In this document: one piece after another, positions 20,201 to 31,461 of the stretch
Layout: the number at the start of each line of letters is the position of its first letter
Numbering within the stretch: the first letter of the stretch is position 1
Origin: Haberlea rhodopensis
Lineage: Eukaryota > Streptophyta > Magnoliopsida > Lamiales > Gesneriaceae
DNA length: 64,000 bases
Assembly: GCA_907163345.1 (NCBI GenBank)
Contig: CAJQUN010000055.1
Location: 2,666,001 to 2,730,000, forward strand
Reading direction: 5' to 3'
Translations under genes and position numbers: made by a program
Notes under the pieces: generated by a model
What the model was told of the DNA's origin: nothing
What the model saw: only the letters and a program-made list of their open reading frames with translations
Database searches by the model: none

Positions 20201-23200
20201 CGAAATTTAACATGTAATCAAGTTTCATGCATGCTCTAATACCATAACAACATGTTTCCACCATCTTAGAATCCAATTAATAGCTTATAAACATGATATG
20301 ATTCTTCACATGAACATTTGATATTCTACTTCACATACATCAACACCAATGACATAAATCAAGTATAAAACCATGAATTCCTTACCAAGATGGTACAATT
20401 TCACTTCACACACCTTCCTAGCTCAATTTACAAGTGAAACCCAAGCTCAAACCAACAAGAACTTGAAAGAGATGGAGAGGAGATTGTGTAGTGTTTTAGT
20501 AGGTGTAAAATGAGAACTATGTGATTCTCCTCCCTAAATCACCTTGATATAAGGTCATTAGTTCCCTAAATCATTTGTTATCATATCATTTGGAGTTAAT
20601 GACATGTTAAGTAACATGTACATGAAATGAAATTCAAATTCAAATGCAACTCCAATTCAAATTAAATTCATATGCATAATCAAATGGCTACTAGTTCATG
20701 TTGCTTGATATGTTATTATTCAATTCATTATACACCATGTTTCATTCCTTGTCATATAGCATGTATTCATTCATTCTTGGTTCCACCCGAAGCCCCATTA
20801 TCATACTGTCAATTGATATAATTACACCATAATCATATCACACGTGTATAAAACAAATCGAGGCATTACAATCGTTCTTCACAGAAGCAATGCAATGATA
20901 ATATTATTCTAGCATTCATTACTTCTTCCTTTTTCTATTTTGGTATCAGAAGCCATAATGGCTAACACCTCCAACATCGATCCTCTTATAGCTGCCGCCA
21001 CCACAAACTCAAATTTAATCTTGATAAATCCGGCTAACCAAATCAACGCCGTGAACCTCAATGATGCAAATTTTTTATTGTGGAACCTTCAGATATTGGC
21101 TGGAATCAGAGGCCTTGGTCTTGAAAATTTCATTTTTGATAACCCACCAATACCTCCTCGTATGCTTTCTCTAAATGGAGCTGATATATTGAATCCCACC
21201 TATGTCACATGGTGTAGGCAGGACCAACTTCTTTTTTCCTTTCTCCTAGCTTCAATGAGTGAAGAAGTCAATCCCAGATGATAGGTTGTGAGTCATCTAT
21301 TCAACTTTGGATGCGAATATCAAGCATCTTCGCTACTCGATCCAAAGCCCGAATGATGCACTATAGCTTCAACTTCAAACTCTTAAAAAAGGGAGCCTCA
21401 CAATGAAAAATTATTTGATCAAGATGAAGGGCTATATGGATGTTCTTGCTGCCTGCGGCCATTCCATGTCCAATGAAGATCAAATTCTGTATGTTCTCGG
21501 GGGAGTCGGCTTAGAATACGACTCGGTTGTCGTTCATGTTACATCTCAAACAGAAACTTTCAGCTTTACTGATGTTGGTGCTCTCCTCATGTCACACGAA
21601 GGGAGGATAGAATCCTACAACATCCCTGATGCAAATGCTCCTCCAACAATACACTCTACTACCCTCAATCAGCAACAAAAATCGGAATCTCAAAGCAAAC
21701 CAGAGAACCAGTATCAATCTCAAAACTCTTATCAACGAGGTAGAGGACGTGGGAGAAGTTTTAGGGGCGGAAGACGAAATTGGTCAAACAACAATAGTCG
21801 ACCAGTCTGTGAGATCTGCAAAATAACAGGGCACGTAGCTGATGTATGTTATTACAGGTTTGACAAAGCTCATGCTCAAAACCAGCGACCGCCATGGGCT
21901 CCTAGACATTCCTCTTCTACATTTAATAGGCCAGTGCAAGGCTATCCACCAGCTGCCTTTACCATCGGCAAACATGAGCCATCCAATGACGAATGGTGGT
22001 TCCCAGACTCCGGTGCATCTCATCATGTTACCAATTATCTCTCGAACCTGTCTATATGATTTGAGTACTCTGGGAATGATAAGATCCACATGGGAAATGG
22101 TGCAGGTTTGTCGATATCACATATTGGTCAATCTCATTTCATGTCCCCTTCATCAATTCGATCATTTAACTTGAGTAATCTACTTCATGTGCCTACTATC
22201 ACTAAAAATCTACTTAGTGTGAGCAAGTTTACTCAAGATAATCATGTCTCGTTTGAATTTCACCCTCCTTTTTGTCTTGTCAAGGATCTAGCAACGCAAG
22301 AGGTCCTTCTCCGTGGGACTTTACATGAAGGTCTTTACAAGTTATGCTTTGGGAAGCCTAATTCCAAGAAAACTCTCAAATATGCCCTCACTACAACACT
22401 TCCTTCTCCAGAACTGAAACCATCGAGTCAGCCATTGATCACTACACATAAATTAGATCGATGGCACTTCCGCCTAGGACATCCACTTTATCCGTAATTA
22501 AAAAAGTTACGACTCAATGTAATTTTCCCTTTTCCAGAAATGAAACCATGAGTTTTTGCTCTTCTTGTGAGCTTGGAAAAAGTTGTCAATTACCTTTCTC
22601 TTTATCGCAATCCACTGTTTCTGCACCTTTTGAACTCATATATTATGATGTATGGGGCCCAACCAACACCTTGTCTCGCGATGGTTCACGATATTATGTT
22701 AGTTTTGTCGACACTTTTAGTCGTTACACTTGGATTTATTTTATCAAACTAAAATCTGAAGTTTATCACTTGTTTCTTCGTTTTAAGAAATATATCGAGG
22801 TCCAATTTAACGGTAAGATTCTCCAAACGGATTCTGGAGGAGAGTTCAAATCCTTAACATCTTTTCTTCAAACTAATCGATTCACCTGTCCATACACATC
22901 CCAACAAAATGGTGTCGTTGAACCCAAACACCATCATATAGTTCAAACATGACTTGCTCTCATTGCACATGCGTCCATGCCCTTGCACTATTGGGAGGAT
23001 GCTTTTTCAACGGCTGTCTTCCTCATTAACAGGCTTCCCACGGCAGGCCTTCATGGTGGAGTCCCTCTCCAAACTCTTTTTCACAAGGTACCGAATTACT
23101 CACTTCTTCGTATTTTTGGTTGCCTTTGTTTATCCTGTCTTCGTGCTTATAACAAACACAAACTTGAATTTCGCTCTACCCCATGTACGTTTATTGGTTA

Positions 23201-26200
23201 TAGTGACATTCACAAAGGATATAAATGCCTTGGTAAAGATGGGAGAATCTATATCTCTCGAAATGTCAAGTTTAATGAGCACAATTTTCCTTTTTCTTCC
23301 GTTTCAACTAAGCAAAACTCATCATTCAATAACGATCACATCTCCAATCTATATTTACCACAAACTCATCCCATATCACTGATTTCTCCTCCCGATAATT
23401 TTGTCTAGCTCAAATTCTGATCTCTCTTCATCTGCACACCCAAATGTTCCTGATTCATCACCTTCCAGTATTTCCACGTCAACAGGCCTCTCCACTTCTC
23501 CTGTGAATACTCATCCCATGACTACTCGAGCCAAAGATGGTATATTCAAGCCCAAAGCTCTCGTTACCATTCACTCTATGGGTGTTGAACCAAGTTCTTT
23601 TCATGAAGCATAACAGATTCCAGCTTGGAAAGAGGCTATCACCACTGAATATGATGCATTACTACTCAACAAGACTTGGTCTCTTGTTGAAATGCCTCCT
23701 AATACACCCATTATTGGTTGCAAATGGGTCTTCAAAACTAAAACAAATCTTGATGGTTCTATTGCTCGTCACAAAGCATGTCTTGTGGCTAAGGGTTACT
23801 CTCAAACACCTGGCATAGATTACTCCGAAACGTTTAGCCCTGTCATTAAACCAGCTACTATTCGCATTGTGCTTACAATTGCAATTTCAAAGGGTTGGAA
23901 TATTAGACAAATTGATGTCAATAATGCTTTTTTAAATGGTGATTTGAAATAACTTGTCTATATGAAGCAACCCCCTGGTTTTGAAGTAAGTTCAAACAAT
24001 AAAAATCTAGTATGCAAGCTTCATAAGGCTCTCTATGGCCTTAAGCAAGCTCCAAGAGCTTGGTTCGACAGACTTAGACAAACTCTTTTCTCGATGGGCT
24101 TTGTTGCTTCCGAGGCCGATGCATCTCTATTCACCAACATTACTTCATACTATGCTACTTACATTTTAGTATATGTGGATGATATATTGATTACAGGAAG
24201 CAACACTACACAGGTTCAAGGATTGATTCAACAGCTGTAGCATCAATTTTCTTTAAAAGATCTAGGAAACTTGTCCTATTTTCTAGGCCTTAAAGTTATC
24301 AAACCTTCAAGCGACTCTCTCTTTCTGTCACAAACAAAGTATACAAAAGATCTTCTATCTCATACAAAAATGTTGGATGCCAAACCCCTTCCTACCCCAA
24401 TGCAACTGGTGTCAAATTGTCTTCTCGAGATGGTGAAGCTTTTGATCAAGTCACTCTTTATCGTAGCATGGTTGGGGCTCTTCAGTATCTAACTATCACT
24501 CGACCAGATATTGCTTTTAGTGTCAACAAAGTCTGCCAGTACATGCAAACACCTTTACTCTCTCACTGGAAGGCTGTAAAACGTGTGTTACGATATCTCA
24601 ACGGCACCCTCGATTATGTTATCAGCCTACGTGCTTCCTTACCATTTACTCTTCAAGGTTATTGTGATGCAGATTGGGCCAGTGATCCTGATGATAGACG
24701 ATCTACATCTGGATTCTGTTGGTTTCTCGGAACCTCGCCTATCTCTTGGAGGGGAAAAAAAGCAACCTGTTGTGTCTCGTTCAAGCATAGAGGCTGAGTA
24801 TCGCAGCTTAGCCAATGCAACCTCTGATATGCTTTGGATCAAATCTCTACTGCATGAACTTCAAATTCCTTTACAGCACTCTCCAGCTCTTTGGTGTGAC
24901 AATACAAGCACGATAGCCTTAAGTGCTAACCCTGTTCTACATGCTCGAACCAAGCACGTCGAACTCGACATCCACTTTGTTCGTGAAAAAGTATTAAACA
25001 AGTCACTTCATGTACAACATGTTCCTTCTTTTGATCAAGCTGCAGATATCTTCACCAAACCTTTATCTGCTCTCTCATTTCATCGTCTTTGATCCAAGCT
25101 CAGAGTTGAGTGTCATCCCCTGCTGAGCTTGAGGGAGGAAGTTAAAGATAATGATACACAAGCCCATCGCAAAGCCCATGGAGAAGAAATAAAGCCAGCC
25201 CATGCATGAGATAGATTAGCAGAATATTTTGTAACAAAATTATTCTGTTTGTTAGAATTGGTTGTAACTGAATGATAGTCTGTTAGCATTTGATTGGCTG
25301 CCTTAGATGCTAGATAACAATATAAATGTATCCATCGTCCTTCACAGAAGCAATGCAATGATAATATTATTCTAGCATTCATCACTTCTTCCTTTTTCTA
25401 TTTGTTTGAAGGTTTCTGAGGAAGTGGTAGAAGACCTATTAAGTGGAACAAAACCACCAGCCATTGTACCTGTCGTTAAGAAATCAGAGAAAACGGGATG
25501 GGAGATTGAGGATCGATACATAAGAGGCCTTCTTTCAGGCAGAAGTTACAACATATTCGAATCGAACAAGAAGAAGAAAAAGAAAGAGAGAGTGAAGTTA
25601 TTCAATCTTTTCGAAGAGAAGAAAGATTTCGAAAATTGCAACGGCTGGAGCACGACTGTAACAAAGAAGTTGTCTGCACTGAAGGGTTCCAACTTCGGTT
25701 TATTCATGGTGAACTTGACGGAAGTAAGTTACTATGCCATAAAACGTTATGAACGTTAATGATTGTTCATAGTAATACTTTTGTGTATGTACATATTTAT
25801 GTAAATATGTTATTGTAATCTCATTATGTCATTCTATACAAGTACATCATGTATGTGACCACTAGAATTCAATTAAGTTTGAGATTATAGACTTATGTGA
25901 ATACTTGGTATGTTATAAGCATGAAAGTTATCGTGGGTCATCTTGTATAAACTCCAGCTGTTGGGGTGAAAAAATATCGCATTGTTCTGATATGCAGGGA
26001 TCGATGATGAGCCCGCATTGGAATCCGATGGCAACTGAAATTGCTGTAGCATTGCACGGACAAGGGATGATTCAGGTGGTGTGTTCGAATCTTTATGATG
26101 ATACAGCGTGTCTAAAAATGAGGTTTAAGGTCGAAGATGGGGATGTATTTTCCGTTCCAAGATTTCATTCAATGGCTCAAATGGCTTTCAACAACGAAAC

Positions 26201-26603
26201 ATTCGTTTTTGTCGGATTTAGTACTTCAACAAAGAAGAATCATCCTCAGTTTTTGGCAGGACAGGCTTCCGTCCTCCGGGTTTTGGACAAAGATATTTTG
26301 GCAGTATCATTCAACAGCACAAAGGAGACAATGGACGAGTTTTTGGCTTCCGAAGATGACTCGGTTATATTGAAATGTACCTCTTGTGCCGAGGAAGAAT
26401 TTTGGAACATGGGAGAAGAAGGGGAAAGGGAGAGGTATGAAGAAGAGAGGAGGAAACGGGAAGGAGAAGAAGAGAGACGGAGAGAGGAGAAAGAACAAGA
26501 AGAAAGGGAAAAGGTGAAAGAAGAAGAAGAAGAAGGAAGGGAAAGGGAAAGGGAAAGAGAAAGAGAGGGAGGAGGAGGAGAGGAAGAAGAGCCCGGCAGC
26601 TGA
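17209..26603 (+). CDS. vicilin-like seed storage protein (bicupin), 5 exons, 512 aa
   Basis: Exons by GT/AG borders and phase: 17209-17563, 18347-18531, 18630-18710, 25412-25723, 25998-26603, together 513 codons with stop. The protein has a signal peptide (about residues 1-27, hydrophobic core VLLLFLAVLTIF, cleavage likely after CNA), a 14-glycine run, then a first cupin (VKREERRSVVSTESGEIS..LPVFLHADMVFYVQSG..LEQGSIFFVH) and a second cupin in exons 4-5 (MSPHWNPMATEIAVALHGQG). The C-terminal 65 residues are almost only E, R, K and G. It resembles from memory the Arabidopsis At2g18540-type vicilin-like proteins with charged tails. Such 7S globulins are secretory, deposited in protein storage vacuoles and made in seeds. 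Exons show no stop or frameshift, but intron 3 has been enlarged to 6.7 kb by a copia insertion. Exon borders are by eye. Confidence 0.88.
17326..17367 (+). repeat. (GGT)n coding microsatellite
   Basis: About 14 GGT triplets encode the glycine run between signal peptide and first cupin. Length polymorphism would keep frame. Confidence 0.95.
18999..20870 (-). mobile_element. solo LTR of a Tekay-like gypsy element (1872 bp)
   Basis: It begins TGTGGGGTCCTCG, ends AGGCATTACA and is flanked by a perfect 5-bp duplication ATCGT (18994-18998 and 20871-20875). It has no internal coding region. End sequences, the degenerate GTACGT block near 19746 and the palindrome array match the plan of the Tekay-1 and Tekay-2 LTRs in the same orientation, but it is not a close copy of either. 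Typical outcome of LTR-LTR recombination. Confidence 0.92.
19927..20136. repeat. phased palindrome module, solo LTR (8 sites)
   Basis: Cores CGATCGATCG start at 19929, 19950, 19981, 20002, 20032, 20054 (one base changed), 20103 and 20125. Partner distances are 21, 21, 22 and 22 bp. Most flanks are GG/CC (GGCGATCGATCGCC) instead of the AC/GT of Tekay-1. Confidence 0.9.
20941..20950 (+). other. copia primer binding site
   Basis: TGGTATCAGA directly follows the 5' LTR. Complementary to the 3' end of initiator Met tRNA, as in many plant copia elements. Confidence 0.8.
20958..25092 (+). pseudogene. copia gag-pol, multiply broken
   Basis: Pieces in order: gag N-terminus from ATG 20958 to a stop at 21281; gag with a CCHC knuckle (CEICKITGHVADVC) and protease DSGASHHVT up to 22059; integrase (DVWGPTNTLSRDGSRYYVSF and TDSGGEFK, about 22461-22952 and on to 23408); reverse transcriptase (CKWVFKTKTNLDGSIARHKA about 23711, VYVDDILITGSN at 24171); RNase H (SSIEAEYRSLA at 24782 through 25092). 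At least seven stops or frame changes separate them, so no functional polyprotein can be made. Domain order PR-IN-RT-RH shows Ty1/copia. Confidence 0.93.
25141..25403 (+). repeat. copia 3' LTR; its end lies 9 bp before a vicilin exon
   Basis: The last 25 bases are pyrimidine-rich (CACTTCTTCCTTTTTCTATT) and are followed by TGTTTGAAG and exon 4 at 25412. The LTR therefore supplies the polypyrimidine tract of the present splice acceptor. Confidence 0.9.
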
Positions 26604-27133
26604 AGAGGTGGTGAAGCTCCAGGTGGTGGAACACCGTCAAGCCCCGAAAATCACCGGGGAAAGGAGGTTTCGAGGATTAGATTGACGAAGGGCCAAGTTT
26701 TCCTCGGAGTCGTTTTTTTCTAGTTCGAGTTTTCTTCCAATGGTCCCGATCATGTTTGGATGAGCTTCTTGTTATCTTTTTCGTTATTTCTTGTGTTTGG
26801 TCCCCGCAATAAGCCTCTGTGGTAAACTCTCTGCTTGTAATGTTGGGTTTATGACAACAAAGTTCTGGTGTTTATATTTCAGTTTGCCTCACTAATCCCA
26901 CTTCAGAAAATTCTTTTTCAAGTGAATCCAAGGTATTTTATGGCAACATTATGCCTATAATTTTCAAGTGAAGTCCGAGGTATTTTATGGCAACATTGCA
27001 CCAAACAAAAGGTAAACAAATTTCATGAATTGAGACAATTTAGACTTACATTTTAAAGTTAAAATCAGGATAGCCAAATTACAGTTGGTATTTAAAAGTT
27101 CTCAAGATTCTAATGTAAAACCCCGATAAATTG

Positions 27134-27281
27134 AGGAAATTCTTAGGTGCATCGTGTCTGACATACATCCATATACATACAAATATATATACATATAGAT
27201 ACATTTAAGGAAATTCTTAGGTGCATCGGGTCTGACATACATCCATATACATACAAATATATATACATATAGATACATTTA
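27134..27281. repeat. 74-bp tandem duplication
   Basis: 27134-27207 is repeated at 27208-27281 with one difference (ATCGTGTCTG/ATCGGGTCTG). It contains ATACATA-rich microsatellite-like DNA. Confidence 0.92.
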
Positions 27282-27363
27282 TATATGTATTGATGTTTGT
27301 GTCAGATCCACGTATAGAAGCATTTTCCGATAAATTGGATTTTTTGATAAATATCTAGGCCAG

Positions 27364-27483
27364 TGCCTTGGGTGCATACGAAGGTTTGATATGCCCCTAT
27401 CAAACTAACCCAATAAATTGGCCTGCCTTGGGTGCATACGAAGGTTTGATATGCCCCTATCAAACTAACCCAATAAATTGGCC
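27364..27483. repeat. perfect 60-bp tandem duplication
   Basis: Two identical 60-bp units start at 27364 and 27424 (TGCCTTGGGTGCATACGAAG at the start). 60 bp keeps frame, so a minus-strand ORF crosses both, but no protein family is recognised. Confidence 0.95.
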
Positions 27484-28142
27484 TTAGTGACGTTTTCTTC
27501 AACTCCGACCTAATTTTTTTCATTGCCACCCCTGCAATTACGCCAACTGCTATACTATCATTTTCCACTTTTGACACCTACATTGTCATTTTTCACTCAT
27601 GAGCTAAAATGTTGAGCTATATAATTTCATATAGCTTAGAAATACAAGTTTCAAATTTAATTTTACACAAATCGACATAGTTACTCTAATTTTTTAAGAT
27701 GTGGAAATATATTACAGATAGAGGCCTGGTCCGCATCCGAATTACAGCTCCCTGTGATGCCGCCCTTAACGGTGCCCTTGAAGACATCTACACGATACAT
27801 CTGGTATGTGTGTACCAAATGACCCTCCTAAAGGGCCGCAACAACACAAATCCTATTACAAGGCAGCAGACAACATTAAACAGCCTCAACTGCTCCCCTG
27901 TCTTCTCTTATAAGCGTGCATTATTGCATTATCTAGAAATGTAGGTGAGGCAAGATGAGCATATTCTATATAAAGTGAAGACTTGAAAAATTTTATAACC
28001 GTTGAATCATATTATAAACGTGAATAATACATATTCAAACATATATTTAATCCACATCAATATTACAAGATAACTGGCTAGAAGTGTATCTCACCTTTAT
28101 AGCATCGAGTTGCATTTCAGTCATGAAATTCTTCCGATTATC

Positions 28143-29457
28143 TTAGTCGCCATATTCTCCACCATAAAACGGCGGAGTTGATCCGGTAACATCAAGCCCG
28201 CCGTTAATGGACGTCATTAGGGCAGATAGCCCACCACTCGAGCCGCCACTTGCGGCCACGCCTAGCCCGAGAAGGTCGAGTGTAGGATGCTTAGGACCAA
28301 AAACTGATGGAGCACCCAACATAAGTTCTTTCAAACCCGACCCACCATCACAGGCCAGACCGAGGCCAAGGCCAGCAGCTAATGATGCCCCATCGGGCTC
28401 GATTAGCTGCCGGCTCCATTCTTGTGAACCAGCATGGGATGTGGAGGAAGACACTATCCCGAGGCCTCTTAGCAATGAGGCATTTGATGCAGTGGTACCC
28501 ATCTGAGCAGCCTTCTGAAGCAATGCTGTGGCAGACATAGCTGGCTGAGGGTCAGGAGCATACTGCCTCCGTTCTTGACCTGCCGTTCCGAAAATTGATG
28601 AACTTTGATTCATTGCTAGACAGAGTGATACAGGTTCAGAAGAAGAAGGTTGTGTGATGCCTGGAACGTGGTCCAGATGAGAAATTGCTCGGAATAAGTC
28701 GGTAAATCCGGTTGTGTGAGATTGCAAACTTGCTGTTGATGTCGATGAAGCAAACAAGCTGGCAAAGACTTTACTGCTTGAACTTCCATTGCTGCTGGAG
28801 CTGCTGCTGCCACCGCTGCTGCAACTTGATGTCAAGTTGACCATAGGCGACCTCTCCTCGAAAATCGGAGTGATAGTGAGATTTGGGCTAGTGCTTTCTA
28901 GCAAATCTGTAAGAATCAAGAAGATATGAACTGTAAAGATAAAGATGCAAGGGAAAGATAGGGTTTTATTTCAAATAATATATACGAAAAGAGGTCTCCG
29001 TTTTAAATCCATATGGGCTATCCCTTTTAGCTTTTGCATCTTGATATCTCTTGCTTTAACAAAAAGATAATTCAGATGAATCTCAATTTTGAATTCAGTT
29101 GAATCATTATTTGTTTTTCTATGAACTTGTAGTTCTTTAAACACACAGTTCTTGAGCTTTCAAATACTAGACCAGACCTTCGTCCAACATAGTATGCAGA
29201 TACCAACAAATACCAGTAACAGACAAAAAACAACTAAATTCCAAGATTACGAACAGATAACCAACAAAAAAATTCTTGTTGAACCAACACACATCGTACA
29301 AAACCAAATCATAAAACTGCCAAAACCAAAGTTTATGGTCAAAGTACCTGGTGTTCGAACAGGTAAAACAGAAGACGTAACGTCAGTGGAAGTGCGTGTT
29401 TGTTCTGGAGCCTGTGGTGCTGCCGATGGTGGTGGATGTGGTGATGGTGGTGGTGAC

Positions 29458-29489
<32 letters not shown>

Positions 29490-30339
29490 AGGTGCTGTTG
29501 GTGCAAGAACATCAACTTTTGAATCTTCATCAGCACATGGAGTCGCAGCCACCGCCTGCACTTTTGTACTTTCCTCTGCTGATGCATCACAAAAGGCCAT
29601 ATGTGTCATAAAACTATCCCTCCTGCAAAGCAATCACACCACAAATCAACCCCAAAATAAGCATGAGTCAATTTATCAAGAAACACAAAAAGGGTTAAAT
29701 GTGAAACAGTCGAACCTTGAAAACAAAGTTCCACAATCACATTTATATTCCCTCGTTCCACAAATCTTCAAATGCGCCTTCCAATCTGATTGAACCCCAT
29801 ATTTCTTGGAGCACTTGTCGCATTTCCACTTCTTCTCCCCATGTTTTCTGCAGTAATGCTTCTTGATTCCTGTCAAATCGCCCAAGGCCCGAGTAGAATC
29901 GTGATGGACACAGCTAGTTTCGGGGCAAACGTAAACCCTTTTCTTGATTTCTTGACCTGACCTTTGCTTAAGCTTCCATGGCAAATTATGACCCCTACGG
30001 TGAAGCTGCAAATTCTGGTCTCTCTGAAAACCTTTGCTACAGATTTCGCAAACAAATCTGTTCGTTGTCAATAAAGACTTAGGGGATAAAGCAATCACCT
30101 CCGCATCAGGATCTAGGAATTACACATACAAAAACTGCCCGCTATGAAAAATTGAATTTTTTCAACTAATTGATCAGAAATTATTACAAAGAACAAAGTA
30201 TTCACAACTTTTACTTTGTTTTACCTGGCATTCCAGGTAGGTTCCGCTTCTTAGCAGCTGGTTTTGGAGCGGTGGCTGTTCGGTTTCCTGAAGAAGAGTC
30301 AACTGACACCGTGGAATCATTCATGGCGTGACAATTCAT
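28143..30339 (-). CDS. IDD: INDETERMINATE DOMAIN (IDD) C2H2 zinc-finger transcription factor, 4 exons, 516 aa
   Basis: Exons (minus strand): 30225-30339, 29716-30112, 29348-29622, 28143-28906; GT/AG borders and phases agree and give 517 codons with stop. A TAA lies directly before the ATG. Exon 1 carries the basic KKRNLPG motif (nuclear localisation). Exon 2 encodes the ID domain: finger 1 FVCEICSKGFQRDQNLQLH, finger 2 with CPETSC, finger 3 KWKCDKCSKKY and the start of the fourth CCHC finger, completed in exon 3 (RRDSFMTHMAFC). A ten-glutamine run and proline-rich linker follow. Exon 4 has FTDLFRA, QERRQYAP and the conserved MSATALLQKAAQMG; the late LDLLGLG resembles a weak version of the family's C-terminal motif. 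From memory this C-terminal pattern is closest to the IDD4/IDD5 group. IDD proteins bind DNA in the nucleus and work with GRAS proteins such as SCR, SHR or DELLA. Confidence 0.93.
29459..29490 (-). repeat. (CAG)10 polyglutamine microsatellite in IDD exon 3
   Basis: Ten CAG codons on the coding strand give a Q10 run followed by a proline-rich stretch. All codons are CAG, which favours slippage. Confidence 0.95.
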
Positions 30340-30950
30340 TTACTCAGCACGCATGAAATGATTGAACGGTAAGATTTCGCTCATCTGCGATTATTACAAA
30401 GAGAAAATTGAAGAAATAATTTAAACTGTAGAAAAATTGAGCTCCGACAAATTCCTCATTGCTTCATCAAAGCCTGCGGCTTCATAAACTTATATATTTA
30501 CTGGTCAGTCCAGCATATTTAATAGCCAACCACTAGTTCCAGGCCAAGTCCCTAAAGTAGGAAAACAAGAAATGCTTAACATAACCAGCAAAACGAGCAA
30601 CGAAAACATTCACCGGAAAACTAACACCCGGCGAGCCCGCGACAGAGAAAAGTGGAAAAGACCCAAAATTTAAGAGTTCAACGAAATGGGCTGCGGGAAA
30701 ATGGACAATTTGAGAAGTTTCTAGGTTTTGACTGATGAAATTACAGAAACTTTAGCGTGTGGGATGAAACCTAGCTATTGAGACTCTAATCAGTGTACAA
30801 TCGATGCATATAATTGAACAAATACGAAACCCGAATCTGAATCCGATTCTTGAGGTGATTTTTTTCAGAATACGTGGAATACTTGATAATCAATCGGTGG
30901 CTTGGAAAGCTAGAGATAGAATTTGGGGGTTGATGAGTGTGTATTGTGCG
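30340..30950 (-). promoter_or_regulatory. IDD 5' UTR and proximal promoter
   Basis: About 610 bp between the IDD start codon and the first hAT insertion, with no ORF of note. It should hold 5' UTR and promoter; no TATA box or start site can be placed with confidence. Confidence 0.4.
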
Positions 30951-31461
30951 TAGGGGTGAGCATTCGGTCGGTTCGGCTACCGACCGAATCGAATTTCTGA
31001 AAATCGAACCGAACCGATTTTTAAAATTGTAACCGAACTGACCGATTTATTTTTCGAAACCGAACCGGCCGAACCGATAAAAAATCGGTTATTTCGGTCG
31101 GTAACCGAATTAACCGATATTTTTTTAAAAAAAATAAAATAAATATTAAAAATTAGCTAATGTGATTTTAAAAATTAAAATAATTAGATTATTTGCTTTT
31201 AAAAATTAAAAAAGTAAAATTTAAATAAAAAATGATATTAATTGATTTTTTAAAAAATAAAAAACAATTTATTTTTTAAAAAAATATTAAAAAATTAAAA
31301 ATTTCGGTTTATTCGGTTAACCGATATTTTTAAAATGAAAATCGAAACCGAACCGAATTAACCGATTTTTAAAAAATTCAAAACCGAATTTCCGAAATAA
31401 CCGAACCGATTTCCAAAATATTTCGGTTTGTTCGGTTTAACCGAATTTTTGCTCACAACTA
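30951..31461. mobile_element. non-autonomous hAT element (511 bp)
   Basis: Ends TAGGGGTGAGCA and complement of TAGTTGTGAGCA, flanked by a perfect 8-bp duplication ATTGTGCG (30943-30950 and 31462-31469). Both subterminal regions are packed with ACCGAA/TTCGGT repeats around an AT-rich core. It has no coding capacity and lies upstream of the IDD gene. Confidence 0.93.

Larger units (their letters stand above)
18801..20940 (+). repeat. copia 5' LTR, split by a solo LTR
   Basis: 18801-18998 and 20876-20940 add up to 263 bp, exactly the length of the 3' LTR, once the solo LTR and its ATCGT duplicate are removed. Confidence 0.92.
18801..25403 (+). mobile_element. decayed Ty1/copia element in vicilin intron 3
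   Basis: Two 263-bp LTRs (18801-18998 plus 20876-20940, and 25141-25403) flank a decayed gag-pol. GTTTGA occurs at 18795-18800 and 25404-25409 as target duplication. The LTRs differ at about six positions (2.3%). They lack clear TG..CA ends: they begin GTTAAAG and end CTATTT. A TGGTATCAGA PBS abuts the 5' LTR directly and GAGGGAGGAA precedes the 3' LTR. Same strand as the host gene. Short LTRs and gag type suggest an Ale/Retrofit-like lineage (tentative). Confidence 0.92.
26604..28142. other. convergent 3' intergenic region
   Basis: It holds the vicilin 3' UTR (possible AATAAG polyadenylation signal near 26809), a roughly 50-bp repeated phrase around 26920-26995 (GGTATTTTATGGCAACATT twice), two tandem duplications listed separately, and the 3' UTR of the IDD gene. 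A small ORF at 27699-27944 is not recognisable. Confidence 0.5.

Noticed and set aside
26307..26640. leucine- and phenylalanine-rich minus-strand ORFs
   Set aside because: Antisense shadows of the E/R/K-rich tail of the vicilin-like exon 5.
27302..27577. 91-codon minus-strand ORF with a repeated 20-residue block
   Set aside because: The peptide repeat follows from the perfect 60-bp DNA duplication; no other sign of a gene.
29152..29611. plus-strand ORFs rich in Cys, Val or Ala
   Set aside because: They read the CAG/CTG repeat of the IDD exon on the wrong strand.
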